The notes below the pieces were generated by a model. That model was given only the letters and a program-made list of their open reading frames with translations, was not told the DNA's origin and searched no databases. A stretch of 32,480 nt of DNA, taken from positions 1-32,480 of the forward strand of contig JAUYRJ010000037.1 of NCBI GenBank assembly GCA_030696845.1, read 5' to 3'. The stretch is from Polynucleobacter sp. (GTDB lineage Bacteria > Pseudomonadota > Gammaproteobacteria > Burkholderiales > Burkholderiaceae). A program made the position numbers and the translations under genes. Every line of letters begins with the position of its first letter. The first letter of the stretch is position 1. Shown one piece after another: positions 16,291 through 25,074 of this stretch.

Positions 16291-18468
16291 CTATAGGGAA
16301 TCGTGAGAAAGCGCCCCAAATGCCATTTCCTTCACCTTGGTAAGGCGATCCCGGGTAGCGGCCGCCTTCTCAAATTCAAGGTTTTTCGCCTCGGCATTCA
16401 TCTGCTTTTCCAAACGCTTAATCTCGACAGACAGATCGCGCTCGCTCAACCCCTCGTAGTGAGCCTTCTCTTCAGCGGCAACAAACTCGGAACGCTTCTC
16501 TTTGACGTCATACACCCCGTCAATAATGTCTTTAATCCGTTTGGTTACCCCGCGCGGTTCGATGCCATGCTGTTTATTAAACGCAATTTGCTTGGCTCTT
16601 CGTCGCTCAGTCTCATCCATGGCGCGGCGCATGGAGTCCGTAATCCGGTCTGCATACAAAATGGCCTTGCCGTTCATATTGCGGGCTGCGCGGCCAATCG
16701 TTTGAATCAAACTACGCTCCGAGCGCAAGAACCCTTCTTTATCCGCATCCAAAATAGCAACCAGAGAAACCTCCGGTATATCTAAGCCCTCTCTTAGCAA
16801 ATTGATGCCCACTAAGACGTCAAATGCGCCTAGGCGTAAATCGCGGATGATTTCAACGCGCTCGACCGTATCAATATCCGAGTGGACATAACGCACCTTG
16901 ACCCCGTTATCCGATAAAAAGTCGGTTAACTGCTCCGCCATACGCTTAGTGAGCACCGTCACTAATACGCGCTCGCCCACCTTCACCCGATCATGAATCT
17001 GACTCAGCAAATCATCCACCTGGGAGCTTGCTGGCAATACTTGAATCTCCGGATCAACCAATCCCGTTGGCCTAGCTACCTGCTCCACTACCTGACCGGT
17101 TTTGGATGCCTCGTAGTCCGCAGGCGTAGCCGACACAAATACCGCTTGACGCATTTTGGTTTCAAATTCCGGAAACTTGAGTGGGCGATTATCCAAAGCC
17201 GATGGCAAGCGAAACCCAAAGTCCACCAAGGTCTGTTTTCGAGAGCGGTCGCCGTTGTACATAGCGTTCAGCTGACCGATCATCACATGACTCTCATCTA
17301 AAAACATCAGCGCATCTTGCGGAAGATAATCCACTAAGGTTGGCGGAGATTCACCGGGCTTAGCACCCGAAAGGTGGCGAGAGTAATTTTCAATTCCCTT
17401 ACAAAACCCCAATTCATTCAACATCTCTAAATCAAAGCGGGTACGCTGCTCTAGGCGCTGAGCCTCAACCAACTTGCCATCCTTTACAAATTCATCCAAG
17501 CGCTCACGAAGCTCTGTCTTAATGGTTTCAATGGCCTTGAGTACCGTCTCGCGCGGCGTAACGTAATGCGAACTGGGGTACACCGTAAAGCGCGGAATTT
17601 TTTGCTTTATGCGGCCCGTTAAGGGATCAAAAAAATGCAGGCTTTCAATCACATCATCGAATAACTCGACTCGGACAGCGAGTTCGTTATGTTCCGCAGG
17701 GAAAATATCGATCGTATCGCCGCGCACCCGAAATACACCACGCTGAAAATCCATTTCATTGCGGTCGTATTGCATGGCGATTAAACGGGTCACAATGTCG
17801 CGCTGACTCATCCTGTCGCCGGGACGTAGGGTCATGACCATACTATGGTAATCACCTGGATTGCCAATGCCGTAAATCGCCGAAACGGATGCGACGATCA
17901 CCACATCACGTCGCTCTAAAAGGCTTTTGGTTGCCGACAAACGCATCTGCTCAATGTGCTCATTGATCGCCGAATCTTTTTCAATAAACAGATCGCGGTG
18001 CGGCACATAGGCTTCTGGCTGGTAATAGTCGTAATAGCTGACAAAGTACTCCACCGCATTGCGCGGAAAGAACTCCCTAAACTCACTGTAAAGCTGAGCA
18101 GCCAAGGTCTTATTGGGGGCAAACACGATCGCAGGCCGACCCATGCGCGCAATCACATTGGCCATCGTGAAGGTTTTACCCGACCCGGTTACCCCGAGTA
18201 AGGTCTGAAAGGATAGGCCGTCCTCAATTCCAGCAACCAAAAGGTCGATCGCCTGCGGCTGATCCCCGGCCGGGGGAAAGGGCTGATAGAGCTCAAACGG
18301 GGAGTCCGGAAAGCGCACGAATTTGGCGGGATCAACACCCTCCTGGGGTGCCGATGCAGGCAATTCCGCAGCCTCGGGTTTAGGCTTCGCTTTTGTAGAA
18401 GAATTCGGTGACTTAGGGGGCATCTCAGCTATCATTTCATCTGCGTATAACAACACAGAGAATTTCAT
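16291..18468 (-). CDS. uvrB: UvrB, excinuclease ABC subunit B
   Basis: 725 residues from the first start; the in-frame ATGs at 18435 and 18423 would give 714 or 710. Walker A is GVTGSGKT, followed by the tyrosine-rich beta-hairpin [20 protein letters not shown], which clamps damaged [12 protein letters not shown] is the Walker B region, the helicase C half includes QTIGRAARN, and the UVR domain [24 protein letters not shown] binds UvrC. The first 35-40 residues are a Pro/Lys/Ala-rich tail of low conservation. No start has a strong ribosome site, so the exact one is open. The gene is divergent from the aminotransferase gene and shows no canonical LexA box upstream. It acts in nucleotide excision repair with UvrA and UvrC. 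Confidence 0.96.
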   Translation of the reverse strand: MKFSVLLYADEMIAEMPPKSPNSSTKAKPKPEAAELPASAPQEGVDPAKFVRFPDSPFELYQPFPPAGDQPQAIDLLVAGIEDGLSFQTLLGVTGSGKTFTMANVIARMGRPAIVFAPNKTLAAQLYSEFREFFPRNAVEYFVSYYDYYQPEAYVPHRDLFIEKDSAINEHIEQMRLSATKSLLERRDVVIVASVSAIYGIGNPGDYHSMVMTLRPGDRMSQRDIVTRLIAMQYDRNEMDFQRGVFRVRGDTIDIFPAEHNELAVRVELFDDVIESLHFFDPLTGRIKQKIPRFTVYPSSHYVTPRETVLKAIETIKTELRERLDEFVKDGKLVEAQRLEQRTRFDLEMLNELGFCKGIENYSRHLSGAKPGESPPTLVDYLPQDALMFLDESHVMIGQLNAMYNGDRSRKQTLVDFGFRLPSALDNRPLKFPEFETKMRQAVFVSATPADYEASKTGQVVEQVARPTGLVDPEIQVLPASSQVDDLLSQIHDRVKVGERVLVTVLTKRMAEQLTDFLSDNGVKVRYVHSDIDTVERVEIIRDLRLGAFDVLVGINLLREGLDIPEVSLVAILDADKEGFLRSERSLIQTIGRAARNMNGKAILYADRITDSMRRAMDETERRRAKQIAFNKQHGIEPRGVTKRIKDIIDGVYDVKEKRSEFVAAEEKAHYEGLSERDLSVEIKRLEKQMNAEAKNLEFEKAAATRDRLTKVKEMAFGALSHDSL

Positions 18469-18499
18469 ATAAACATCGATTTTGCCGTTTTTATTGAAA

Positions 18500-18518
18500 G
18501 AGGGTGCACCCCACCCTC
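18500..18518. other. Hairpin in the uvrB/aminotransferase divergent region
   Basis: GAGGGTG-CACCC-CACCCTC gives a perfect seven-base-pair stem with a five-base loop. Neither side has a T run, and it lies upstream of both genes, so it is not a terminator. It could be an operator or a leader structure. Apart from this the 111-base gap shows only weak promoter-like hexamers. Confidence 0.3.
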
Positions 18519-18579
18519 AAAAGTCCGTATTTACTTGAAATTAAGCCCTTTCTAACACCTAACCTACCCTTTAATCCCA

Positions 18580-19779
18580 ATGAATCTGTTTTCCTCCGTA
18601 CAACTTGCCCCTAAAGATCCTATTTTTGGCCTTACCGAAGCGTATGTAGCCGATCAAAACCCCGATAAAGTCAACCTTGGGGTTGGTGTTTATTACACCG
18701 ACGAAGGTAAGGTACCGCTCCTCAAGGCAGTGAGCGAGGCGGAAAAAGAAGTTGTGGCAAAGCAGTCGCCCCGTAGCTATATTCCGATTGAAGGTCCTAC
18801 TCCCTACAACGCCGGCGTTCAAAAACTTTTATTTGGCGAAGACTCCCCTCTCATTAAAGAGGGCCGGGTTGTAACAGCCGAGTGTTTAGGCGGCACTGGC
18901 GCACTGCGGGTAGGCGGGGATTTTGTCAGGCGCATGGAACCCAATGTGCCTGCCGCGATTAGTAGCCCTAGCTGGGAAAATCACCGCGGCGTGTTTGAAG
19001 CCGCAGGGTACGAAGTGCTGGAGTACACCTACTTTGATAGCAAGACTCGCGGAGTCGACTTCGACGGCATGGTGAAGTCCTTAGAGTCATTCCCCAAACG
19101 CACACTCGTGGTTTTGCATGTCTGCTGCCACAATCCGACCGGCGCCGATCTCAATAAAGAGCAATGGCTTAAGGTTATCGAGATTTGCAAAGCACGTGAT
19201 CTCATTCCATTTTTAGATATGGCTTACCAAGGTTTTGCACAAGGTATCGAGCAAGATGGTTTAGCCGCACGTCTGTTTGCGGAATCCGGCCTGTCGTTCT
19301 TTGTGTCCAGCTCATTTTCAAAATCCTTCTCACTTTATGGCGAGCGCGTAGGCGCCCTCTCTATCGTGACCCAAAACCGCGATGAATCCGCCCGCGTTCT
19401 ATCCCAACTTAAACGTGTCATTCGCACCAACTACTCCAATCCGCCAACCCATGGTGGCGCGATTGTTGCGACCGTTCTCAACAGCCCTGCTCTGCGCCAG
19501 CTCTGGGAAGATGAATTGGCACAGATGCGTGATCGCATTAAGGCAATGCGCCATGAGTTAGTCGTCCGATTGGCTGCTAACGGCGTTAAACAGGACTTTA
19601 GTTTTATCGAAGCCCAGCGCGGTATGTTCTCGTATTCCGGTTTAACGGCGGATCAAGTCGCGCGCCTGCAGAAAGAAGACAGTATTTATGCTCTTTCTAC
19701 CGGTCGCATTTGCGTTGCAGCCTTAAATACGAAGAATATTGACCGAGTAGCAAAGGCGATTGCCCGCGTATTAAATTAA
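18580..19779 (+). CDS. Aromatic/aspartate aminotransferase (class I, TyrB/AspC type)
   Basis: 399 residues, matching the AspC/TyrB subfamily Ia length. Early motifs are NLGVGVYYTDEGKVP and SYIPIEGPTPYNAGV. CHNPTGADLNKEQW carries the asparagine that contacts PLP. The Schiff-base lysine is Lys248 in SSSFSKSFSLYGERVG, and STGRICVAALN near the C-terminus holds the arginine that binds the substrate carboxylate. It moves amino groups between aspartate or aromatic amino acids and 2-oxoglutarate. Aspartate versus aromatic preference cannot be settled from sequence, so no symbol is given. No clear Shine-Dalgarno precedes the ATG. It is divergent from uvrB and 30 bases before phaZ. Confidence 0.93.
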   Translation: MNLFSSVQLAPKDPIFGLTEAYVADQNPDKVNLGVGVYYTDEGKVPLLKAVSEAEKEVVAKQSPRSYIPIEGPTPYNAGVQKLLFGEDSPLIKEGRVVTAECLGGTGALRVGGDFVRRMEPNVPAAISSPSWENHRGVFEAAGYEVLEYTYFDSKTRGVDFDGMVKSLESFPKRTLVVLHVCCHNPTGADLNKEQWLKVIEICKARDLIPFLDMAYQGFAQGIEQDGLAARLFAESGLSFFVSSSFSKSFSLYGERVGALSIVTQNRDESARVLSQLKRVIRTNYSNPPTHGGAIVATVLNSPALRQLWEDELAQMRDRIKAMRHELVVRLAANGVKQDFSFIEAQRGMFSYSGLTADQVARLQKEDSIYALSTGRICVAALNTKNIDRVAKAIARVLN

Positions 19780-19809
19780 AGGCGGTTACACTGAATTTTT
19801 GGAGGTGTC

Positions 19810-21105
19810 ATGCTCTATCAACTGTACGAATTTCAAAAGGCTTTACTTCAGCCCCTGAGCTCATGGGCTCTAACGGCCTCCGAGACATTTGTTAACGCCT
19901 CCAATCCGCTCTCCAAGATTCCAGGATCTGAGCGCCTTGCGGCTAGCTATGAATTATTACATCGCCTAGGTAAGGACTACAAAAAGCCTGAATTTGGAAT
20001 TCGTTCAGTCAAAGCGCATGGGCGCGATGTGGCGATTCATGAAATTCCCGTTCTTGAAAAACCATTTTGCAACCTCATTCGCTTTAAGCGCTTTTCAGAT
20101 GACCTTGAGGTCATCAAAAAACTCAAAGACGATCCCATTGTGTTGGTTGTTGCCCCACTGTCAGGTCACCATGCAACCTTGTTGCGCGACACCATACGTA
20201 CCTTGCTGCAAGATCATAAAGTGTATGTCACCGACTGGCTTGATGCGCGTACTGTTCCCGTGGAAAAGGGTGAATTTGGACTAGACGATTACGTGCAATA
20301 TATTCAAGAGTTTATTCGCACCATCGGCCCCAAAAACCTGCATGTGATTTCAGTATGCCAACCTACCGTACCCACCTTGGGCGCCATCTCCTTAATGGCA
20401 ACCAAAGGGGAGGAAGTGCCCGCGTCCATGATCATGATGGGCGGCCCGATTGATGCGCGCAAGTCGCCGACCGCCGTGAACTCCTTAGCCGATAAAAAAT
20501 CCTATGAGTGGTTTGAAAGTCATGTGATTTACCAAGTGCCTCAACCCCATGCTGGAGCGGGTCGCAAGGTTTATCCCGGCTTTTTGCAGCACAGTGGTTT
20601 TATTGCCATGAACCCCCAAAATCACCTGCAATCGCACTGGGATTATTTCCAAAATTTAGTGCGTGGTGATGAGCAAGATGCAAAAGCGCACATTCGTTTC
20701 TACGACGAGTACAACGCGGTTTTGGATATGGATGCAAAGTATTACTTGGATACCATTAAAACCGTGTTCCAAGACCATGCCCTACCCAGCGGTACCTGGA
20801 AAGTGGCCGGCGACCTTGTCAAGCCACAGGACATTAAAGATACTGCACTCCTCACCATTGAAGGTGAGCTCGACGACATTTCTGGCAGCGGACAAACGCG
20901 CGCCGCCCATAAGCTATGCAAAAACATTCCGGTGGGACGCAAGGACCATTACGAAGTGGTTGGTGCCGGTCATTACGGCATCTTCTCCGGTCGTCGCTGG
21001 CGTGAAAAAGTCTACCCACGCATCAAGGACTTTATTCGTGAGCATCAGCAAACGCCGCGGACGCCTAAAAAAAGAGCTGCTAAAAAAAGTACGCATGGCG
21101 CCTAG
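19810..21105 (+). CDS. phaZ: Intracellular poly(3-hydroxybutyrate) depolymerase
   Basis: 431 residues, alpha/beta-hydrolase fold of the intracellular PhaZ type. The nucleophile is Cys183 in VISVCQPTVPTLG, the same position as in Cupriavidus PhaZ1, instead of a serine lipase box. The other triad members are probably the Asp in TIEGELDDISGSGQT and the His in VVGAGHYGIFSGRRW. It mobilises stored PHB granules into hydroxybutyrate oligomers in the cytoplasm. The C-terminal tail is Lys/Arg-rich (TPKKRAAKKSTHGA). GGAGGT lies four bases before the ATG, the strongest ribosome site in this area. No phaC or phasin gene is nearby. Confidence 0.93.
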   Translation: MLYQLYEFQKALLQPLSSWALTASETFVNASNPLSKIPGSERLAASYELLHRLGKDYKKPEFGIRSVKAHGRDVAIHEIPVLEKPFCNLIRFKRFSDDLEVIKKLKDDPIVLVVAPLSGHHATLLRDTIRTLLQDHKVYVTDWLDARTVPVEKGEFGLDDYVQYIQEFIRTIGPKNLHVISVCQPTVPTLGAISLMATKGEEVPASMIMMGGPIDARKSPTAVNSLADKKSYEWFESHVIYQVPQPHAGAGRKVYPGFLQHSGFIAMNPQNHLQSHWDYFQNLVRGDEQDAKAHIRFYDEYNAVLDMDAKYYLDTIKTVFQDHALPSGTWKVAGDLVKPQDIKDTALLTIEGELDDISGSGQTRAAHKLCKNIPVGRKDHYEVVGAGHYGIFSGRRWREKVYPRIKDFIREHQQTPRTPKKRAAKKSTHGA

Positions 21106-21170
21106 CATTTGAGTTTTCCCTCTAGTGCAGGTGGAGTATTTCTAAAACTTATTTTGAGCTCGATACACGA

Positions 21171-21875
21171 ATGAATCCGGCTGAACTTTGTAACCGCCTG
21201 GACGATGCTCTGCCACAAACCCAATGCACTAAGTGCGGTTACCCCGATTGCCGATCCTATGCAACGGCAATGGCAGATGAGAATGCATTGCCCAACCGCT
21301 GCCCTCCGGGCGGAGCTCAAGGTATTGTTCGCTTACGCGCTATTTTAGAAGCTGCAGGGCGAATTTATCCCGATGATTTAAAGCTGGATCCCGATTGCGG
21401 GCTTGAGCGGCCACGCCCCATTGCCGTGATTGACCCTAAAACCTGCATTGGTTGCACACTCTGCATTCAAGCCTGTCCGGTGGATGCGATCGTAGGCGCA
21501 TCCAAGCAACTGCATGTGGTTCTTACGGAGTGGTGTACCGGTTGCGATTTATGCATACCGCCCTGCCCAGTCGATTGCATCACCATGGAAAACGTCACCG
21601 ACGATCGTACTGGCTGGGATGCCTGGTCCCCAGAGGAGGCTCACTTATCCAAGTCGCGCTACCATGCACGCGAGGAACGTTTAGAACGCGAAGAGCGAGA
21701 TAATCATCTTCGACTCTCCAAAAAAGCAGAGCAAAAGCTCCACGAATTAGATAGCAGCCCTGACAATGCCGCCGCATCCATCGAACAACAACAGGAAATC
21801 GAGCGAAAGCGCGCGATTATTGCCGCCGCCATTGCGCGCGCAAAAGCATCCGCAAGTAAGGAAAGCGCCTCATGA
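21171..21875 (+). CDS. RnfB-like soluble ferredoxin protein (orphan, no membrane anchor)
   Basis: 234 residues. The N-terminal Fe-S domain has CTKCGYPDC with a fourth cysteine in NRCPPGG, as in RnfB/RsxB. Two 4Fe-4S motifs follow: CIGCTLCIQACPVDAI and CTGCDLCIPPCPVDCI. The C-terminal third is a charged, coiled-coil-like segment rich in Glu, Arg and Lys. Canonical RnfB begins with a membrane helix, which is absent here, and none of rnfA, C, D, G or E is nearby. It probably works as a polyferredoxin electron carrier with an unknown partner. It overlaps nth by ATGA; in E. coli nth follows the rsx operon, so this looks like a reduced version of that linkage. Confidence 0.88.
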   Translation: MNPAELCNRLDDALPQTQCTKCGYPDCRSYATAMADENALPNRCPPGGAQGIVRLRAILEAAGRIYPDDLKLDPDCGLERPRPIAVIDPKTCIGCTLCIQACPVDAIVGASKQLHVVLTEWCTGCDLCIPPCPVDCITMENVTDDRTGWDAWSPEEAHLSKSRYHAREERLEREERDNHLRLSKKAEQKLHELDSSPDNAAASIEQQQEIERKRAIIAAAIARAKASASKESAS

Positions 21876-22528
21876 ATGCCGAACAGCGGCATGCTTTTTT
21901 TACGCAACTCAAGGCCAATAACCCCGCGCCCGAAACGGAGCTGGAGTACAGCTCCCCATTTGAGCTACTGGTTGCGGTCCTGCTCTCTGCGCAGGCTACG
22001 GATATCTCGGTTAACAAAGGCACTCGTGAATTATTCAAGGTAGCGAATACGCCAGCAGCATTGTTAGCTCTCGGTGAAGAAGGTGTGCGACCTTACATTC
22101 AGCACATTGGCTTATTTCGTACCAAAGGCAAGCACCTTCAGGAAACCTGTCGCCTCCTGATTGAGCGGCACGAAGGTCAAGTCCCGCGAACACGCGAAGC
22201 GCTCGAAGCGCTTCCTGGAGTTGGCCGCAAAACAGCCAACGTGATTCTGAACACCGCATTTGGCGAGCCGACGATGGCGGTCGACACCCATATTTTTCGG
22301 GTTTCTAACCGAACCGGGCTAGCGCCGGGTAAAGATGTGCTCAAAGTGGAGCAGCAACTGTTAAAGCGCGTTCCTAAAGAATTTTTGCAAGACGCTCACC
22401 ACTGGCTTATTCTGCATGGGCGGTATGTGTGCAAAGCGCGATCACCTGAATGCGAGCAATGCCTTGTAGAGCCACTTTGCGGCTATCGTCAAAAAACTGG
22501 TAAAGGAAAAATTCGTGGCACTCTTTAA
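21872..22528 (+). CDS. nth: Endonuclease III (base-excision repair glycosylase/AP lyase)
   Basis: 218 residues. The helix-hairpin-helix is EALPGVGRKTANVILN, containing the catalytic lysine, and the catalytic aspartate is in AVDTHIFRVSNR. The C-terminal 4Fe-4S loop has CKARSPECEQCLVEPLC, spacing C-x6-C-x2-C-x5-C. It removes oxidised pyrimidines from DNA and cuts the abasic site. The ATG overlaps the rnfB-like stop by four bases, and its end overlaps the next gene by 14 bases, so all three are probably co-translated. Confidence 0.97.
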   Translation: MNAEQRHAFFTQLKANNPAPETELEYSSPFELLVAVLLSAQATDISVNKGTRELFKVANTPAALLALGEEGVRPYIQHIGLFRTKGKHLQETCRLLIERHEGQVPRTREALEALPGVGRKTANVILNTAFGEPTMAVDTHIFRVSNRTGLAPGKDVLKVEQQLLKRVPKEFLQDAHHWLILHGRYVCKARSPECEQCLVEPLCGYRQKTGKGKIRGTL

Positions 22529-22946
22529 TCCCAGCCGAGAAGAAGTCAGGCGTTTTTTTTGCGATACATGGCAAAAGCGACGTGCAAACTCGATCTTGAC
22601 TCCGCTAGAAACGCTGGCAGGTCAATGGATGGAACAGCATCCAGAATACTACCCGCTACTTGAAGATAGCGAGAGCGCACTGGCTCAGGACTATACGCCC
22701 GAGCGTGGCGAAACGAATCCTTTTTTGCACCTCTCGATGCACTTATCGATTAGCGAACAAATCTCGATCGATCAACCGCCCGGCATTCGGCAAATTGCCA
22801 TTACCTTATCGCAAAAACTGGATTCTGAGCACGAGGCTCAACACCGCATCATGGAGTGCTTGGGTCAGGTTTTATGGGAATCCCAGCGTGATGGGTGGCA
22901 GCTTAGTCCAGAAAAATACCTCTTAGCACTCAAGCAATTGCTTTAG
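22515..22946 (+). CDS. DUF1841 family protein of unknown function
   Basis: 143 residues, acidic, no membrane segments or signal peptide. It begins MALFNPSREEVRRFFCDTWQKRR and contains NPFLHLSMHLSISEQISIDQPPGI, the characteristic DUF1841 block, with conserved His and Glu residues. I know no assigned function. The start is GTG at 22515, six bases after AAGGAA, inside the last codons of nth. Conserved linkage to nth would suggest a link to DNA repair or Fe-S biology, but that is inference only. Confidence 0.85.
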   Translation: MALFNPSREEVRRFFCDTWQKRRANSILTPLETLAGQWMEQHPEYYPLLEDSESALAQDYTPERGETNPFLHLSMHLSISEQISIDQPPGIRQIAITLSQKLDSEHEAQHRIMECLGQVLWESQRDGWQLSPEKYLLALKQLL

Positions 22947-22960
22947 CTAAGCGTCGCGAT

Positions 22961-23389
22961 TTACGACAATCCCGCAATAGCCGCTCGGATTGCTTGAGGC
23001 AATTCCATTGCCTGTTGCCGCCTATCCCGCAATACACTGGAGGCAGTCTCTCTAACGCGCGCCGACCATGGTGAACCCGGAAAGAATGCGTCATCCTCGT
23101 ACCGCGGAATAATGTGCCAGTGGATATGAGGTACCTGATTGCCGAGTGCGGCTAAATTGATTTTGGTGGGTTGCATCACCTGGCGGATTACGCTCTCAAG
23201 CGCAAATACCAAAGTCATGAGTAGCTCGCGTTCGCCGTAGCTGAGTTGGGTCATTTCACCGACGTGGCGATTCCAGATGACTCTGCAAAAGCCGGGTAAA
23301 TCGGCGTCCTGCACCAGCACAACGCGGCAATCATCGCCGCGCCAAACTACCTCGCCACCCTCTTCAGCACACAGTATGCAATTCGTCAT
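22961..23389 (-). CDS. HIT-family hydrolase
   Basis: 142 residues. The histidine triad is HIHWHIIPR near residue 95, the nucleotide phosphate-cleaving site of the HIT superfamily. The N-terminal CILC pair may bind zinc. Preceding motifs (DADLPGFCRVIWNRHVGEMTQLS) fit the branch acting on dinucleoside polyphosphates or adenylated compounds. The substrate is unknown. It lies 93 bases downstream of the isocitrate lyase stop with a terminator between, so it may have its own promoter. It converges on the DUF1841 gene across 14 bases. Confidence 0.9.
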   Translation of the reverse strand: MTNCILCAEEGGEVVWRGDDCRVVLVQDADLPGFCRVIWNRHVGEMTQLSYGERELLMTLVFALESVIRQVMQPTKINLAALGNQVPHIHWHIIPRYEDDAFFPGSPWSARVRETASSVLRDRRQQAMELPQAIRAAIAGLS

Positions 23390-23405
23390 AGAGCAAATGT
23401 ATACG

Positions 23406-23449
23406 AAAACAGCGCCTAAGTCACCCTCTTCGGATAAGCTTGGCGCTGC
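23406..23449 (-). terminator. Intrinsic terminator after isocitrate lyase
   Basis: On the minus strand CAGCGCC (23449-23443) pairs with GGCGCTG (23417-23411). An AAG/CTT extension across a one-base bulge adds three pairs, and TTTTC follows. It lies 34 bases past the aceA stop and before the HIT gene. Confidence 0.6.
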
Positions 23450-23482
23450 TATTACACATCCATGGATATCAACTCAATCGAC

Positions 23483-24781
23483 TTAATGGAACTGCTCTTC
23501 CTCCGTTGAGCCAGTCAATGCCGTTACGGATGATTTACCACCTTGAATCACCGTCGTCACATCATCAAAATAGCCGGTGCCCACCTCTTGCTGATGCGAT
23601 ACGAAGGTGTAACCTCGATCGCGCGCCGCAAATTCAGGCTCTTGGACCTTCTCAACATACGCAGTCATGCCACGCTTGGCGTAATCTTGCGCCAAGTCAA
23701 ACATGTTGTACCACATCGAATGAATGCCCGCGAGGGTAATGAACTGATACTTGTAGCCCATCGCACCCAGCTCGCGCTGAAACTTGGCGATCGTCGCGTC
23801 ATCTAGATTTTTCTTCCAGTTAAACGATGGCGAGCAGTTGTAGGCCAACATCTTGCCTGGGAACTTAGCCCGAATCGCTTCCGCAAACTTGCGAGCGAAA
23901 TCCAAATCCGGCGTACCGGTTTCGCACCACACCATATCCGCATATGCGGCGTATGCTAAGCCGCGCGAAATAGCCTGATCCAGTCCTTTGCGGGTTTTAT
24001 AAAACCCTTCTGGCGTACGTTCACCGGTCAGGAACGGTTTGTCATTCTCGTCGTAATCAGAGGTTAATAAATCAGCCGCTTCCGCATCGGTACGCGCCAA
24101 AATAATCGTGGGCACACCCATCACATCAGCCGCTAAGCGCGCAGAGATGAGCTTCTGAACCGACTCCGTTGTCGGGAGCAGCACCTTGCCACCCAAATGC
24201 CCACATTTTTTCACGGAAGAAAGCTGATCTTCGAAATGAACGCCAGCAGCGCCTTGCTTTATTAAAGCCTTGCTCAACTCATAAGCATTCAATACGCCAC
24301 CAAAACCCGCTTCCGCGTCCGCCACAATCGGTGCGTAATAATCAATGTACTCTTTATCGCCTGGATTAATGCCCTTGGCCCACTGAATCTGATCCGCACG
24401 CTCAAACGAATTGTTGATGCGCTCGACCATCTTCGGAACCGAGTCAACTGGATACAGCGATTGATCGGGATACATAGCCGCATACGAATTACCATCCGCA
24501 GCAACCTGCCAGCCAGATAAGTAGATCGCCTTGATGCCTGCCTTAACTTGCTGCATGGCTTGACCGCCTGTCAGCGCACCCAAGCAATTGACATACGCCT
24601 CATTGTTCACTTGATTCCATAGCTTCTCAGCGCCTGCTTTTGCTAATGAATGCTCGATCCGCAAGGAGCCGCGCAAACGCACCACATCATCTGCGGTGTA
24701 GCCACGCTTGATGCCCTGCCAGCGAGGGTTCGTATCCCAATCCTGTTGAATCTTTGCTGCCTCTTCTTTGCGCCTATCCAT
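23483..24781 (-). CDS. aceA: Isocitrate lyase
   Basis: 432 residues, the size of E. coli AceA. The catalytic loop [11 protein letters not shown] has Cys193 in KKCGH at 191-195; [22 protein letters not shown] and the C-terminal [11 protein letters not shown] are further family motifs. It splits isocitrate into glyoxylate and succinate for growth on acetate, fatty acids or PHB. GAGGAG lies six bases before the ATG. Malate synthase is not in the window. It stands alone between its own terminator and a 293-base upstream region with possible operator elements. Confidence 0.97.
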   Translation of the reverse strand: MDRRKEEAAKIQQDWDTNPRWQGIKRGYTADDVVRLRGSLRIEHSLAKAGAEKLWNQVNNEAYVNCLGALTGGQAMQQVKAGIKAIYLSGWQVAADGNSYAAMYPDQSLYPVDSVPKMVERINNSFERADQIQWAKGINPGDKEYIDYYAPIVADAEAGFGGVLNAYELSKALIKQGAAGVHFEDQLSSVKKCGHLGGKVLLPTTESVQKLISARLAADVMGVPTIILARTDAEAADLLTSDYDENDKPFLTGERTPEGFYKTRKGLDQAISRGLAYAAYADMVWCETGTPDLDFARKFAEAIRAKFPGKMLAYNCSPSFNWKKNLDDATIAKFQRELGAMGYKYQFITLAGIHSMWYNMFDLAQDYAKRGMTAYVEKVQEPEFAARDRGYTFVSHQQEVGTGYFDDVTTVIQGGKSSVTALTGSTEEEQFH

Positions 24782-24866
24782 ACTGCTCTCCTCAGGTTAA
24801 ATACAAGTGACTTGAAAACCGTTTGACCGGACCAACCGCGCTAAGGACACACATTCCTTTAGGTAA

Positions 24867-24886
24867 GTCTTATGTCTTATATAAGA
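24867..24886 (-). promoter_or_regulatory. Tandem repeat and palindrome in the aceA upstream region
   Basis: GTCTTAT occurs twice head to tail (24867-24873, 24874-24880). The second copy runs into a perfect 12-base palindrome TCTTATATAAGA (24875-24886), whose core TATAAG or TTATAT can serve as a -10 for aceA. A TCGACA lies 18 bases upstream of TTATAT. This is a candidate promoter and operator; the regulator is unknown. Confidence 0.4.
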
Positions 24887-24991
24887 GTGTATGGATATTT
24901 ACTGTCGAGGCAATACATAAACTTAATAAATTATTAAATATTTATTTTAATAAATTCAATATGTTATGCATTAATTATTACAATATGAAAT

Positions 24992-25018
24992 GAAAAACCG
25001 CCCCCTGAAACGGCGTTT
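24992..25018 (-). terminator. Intrinsic terminator of the MFS gene
   Basis: On the minus strand AAACGCC pairs with GGCGGTT with one mismatch around a GC-rich loop, followed by five T. It lies 57 bases past the MFS stop. Confidence 0.5.
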
Positions 25019-25074
25019 CTAAATCCATATTGCACTGCATTTTGTGTTGAAAAACAGCTTTTCGTATTGTGAAA

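Larger units (their letters stand above)
24782..25074. other. Intergenic region between the MFS gene and aceA
   Basis: I see no gene in these 293 bases. From the aceA side they hold the ribosome site, a tandem repeat and palindrome (24867-24886), a very AT-rich block of about 24918-24980, and the MFS terminator (24992-25018). The AT-rich block could act as an upstream activating or bent region. Confidence 0.6.

Noticed and set aside
18423..18460. LexA/SOS box before uvrB (CTG...CAG in the 5' region)
   Set aside because: The spacing is CTG-N12-CAG rather than N10 and the flanking T/A pattern is missing, so it does not match the E. coli-type box.
22926..22946. AAGCAATTGCTT palindrome at the end of the DUF1841 gene as a terminator
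   Set aside because: No following T run on either strand and it overlaps coding sequence; it is more likely incidental.
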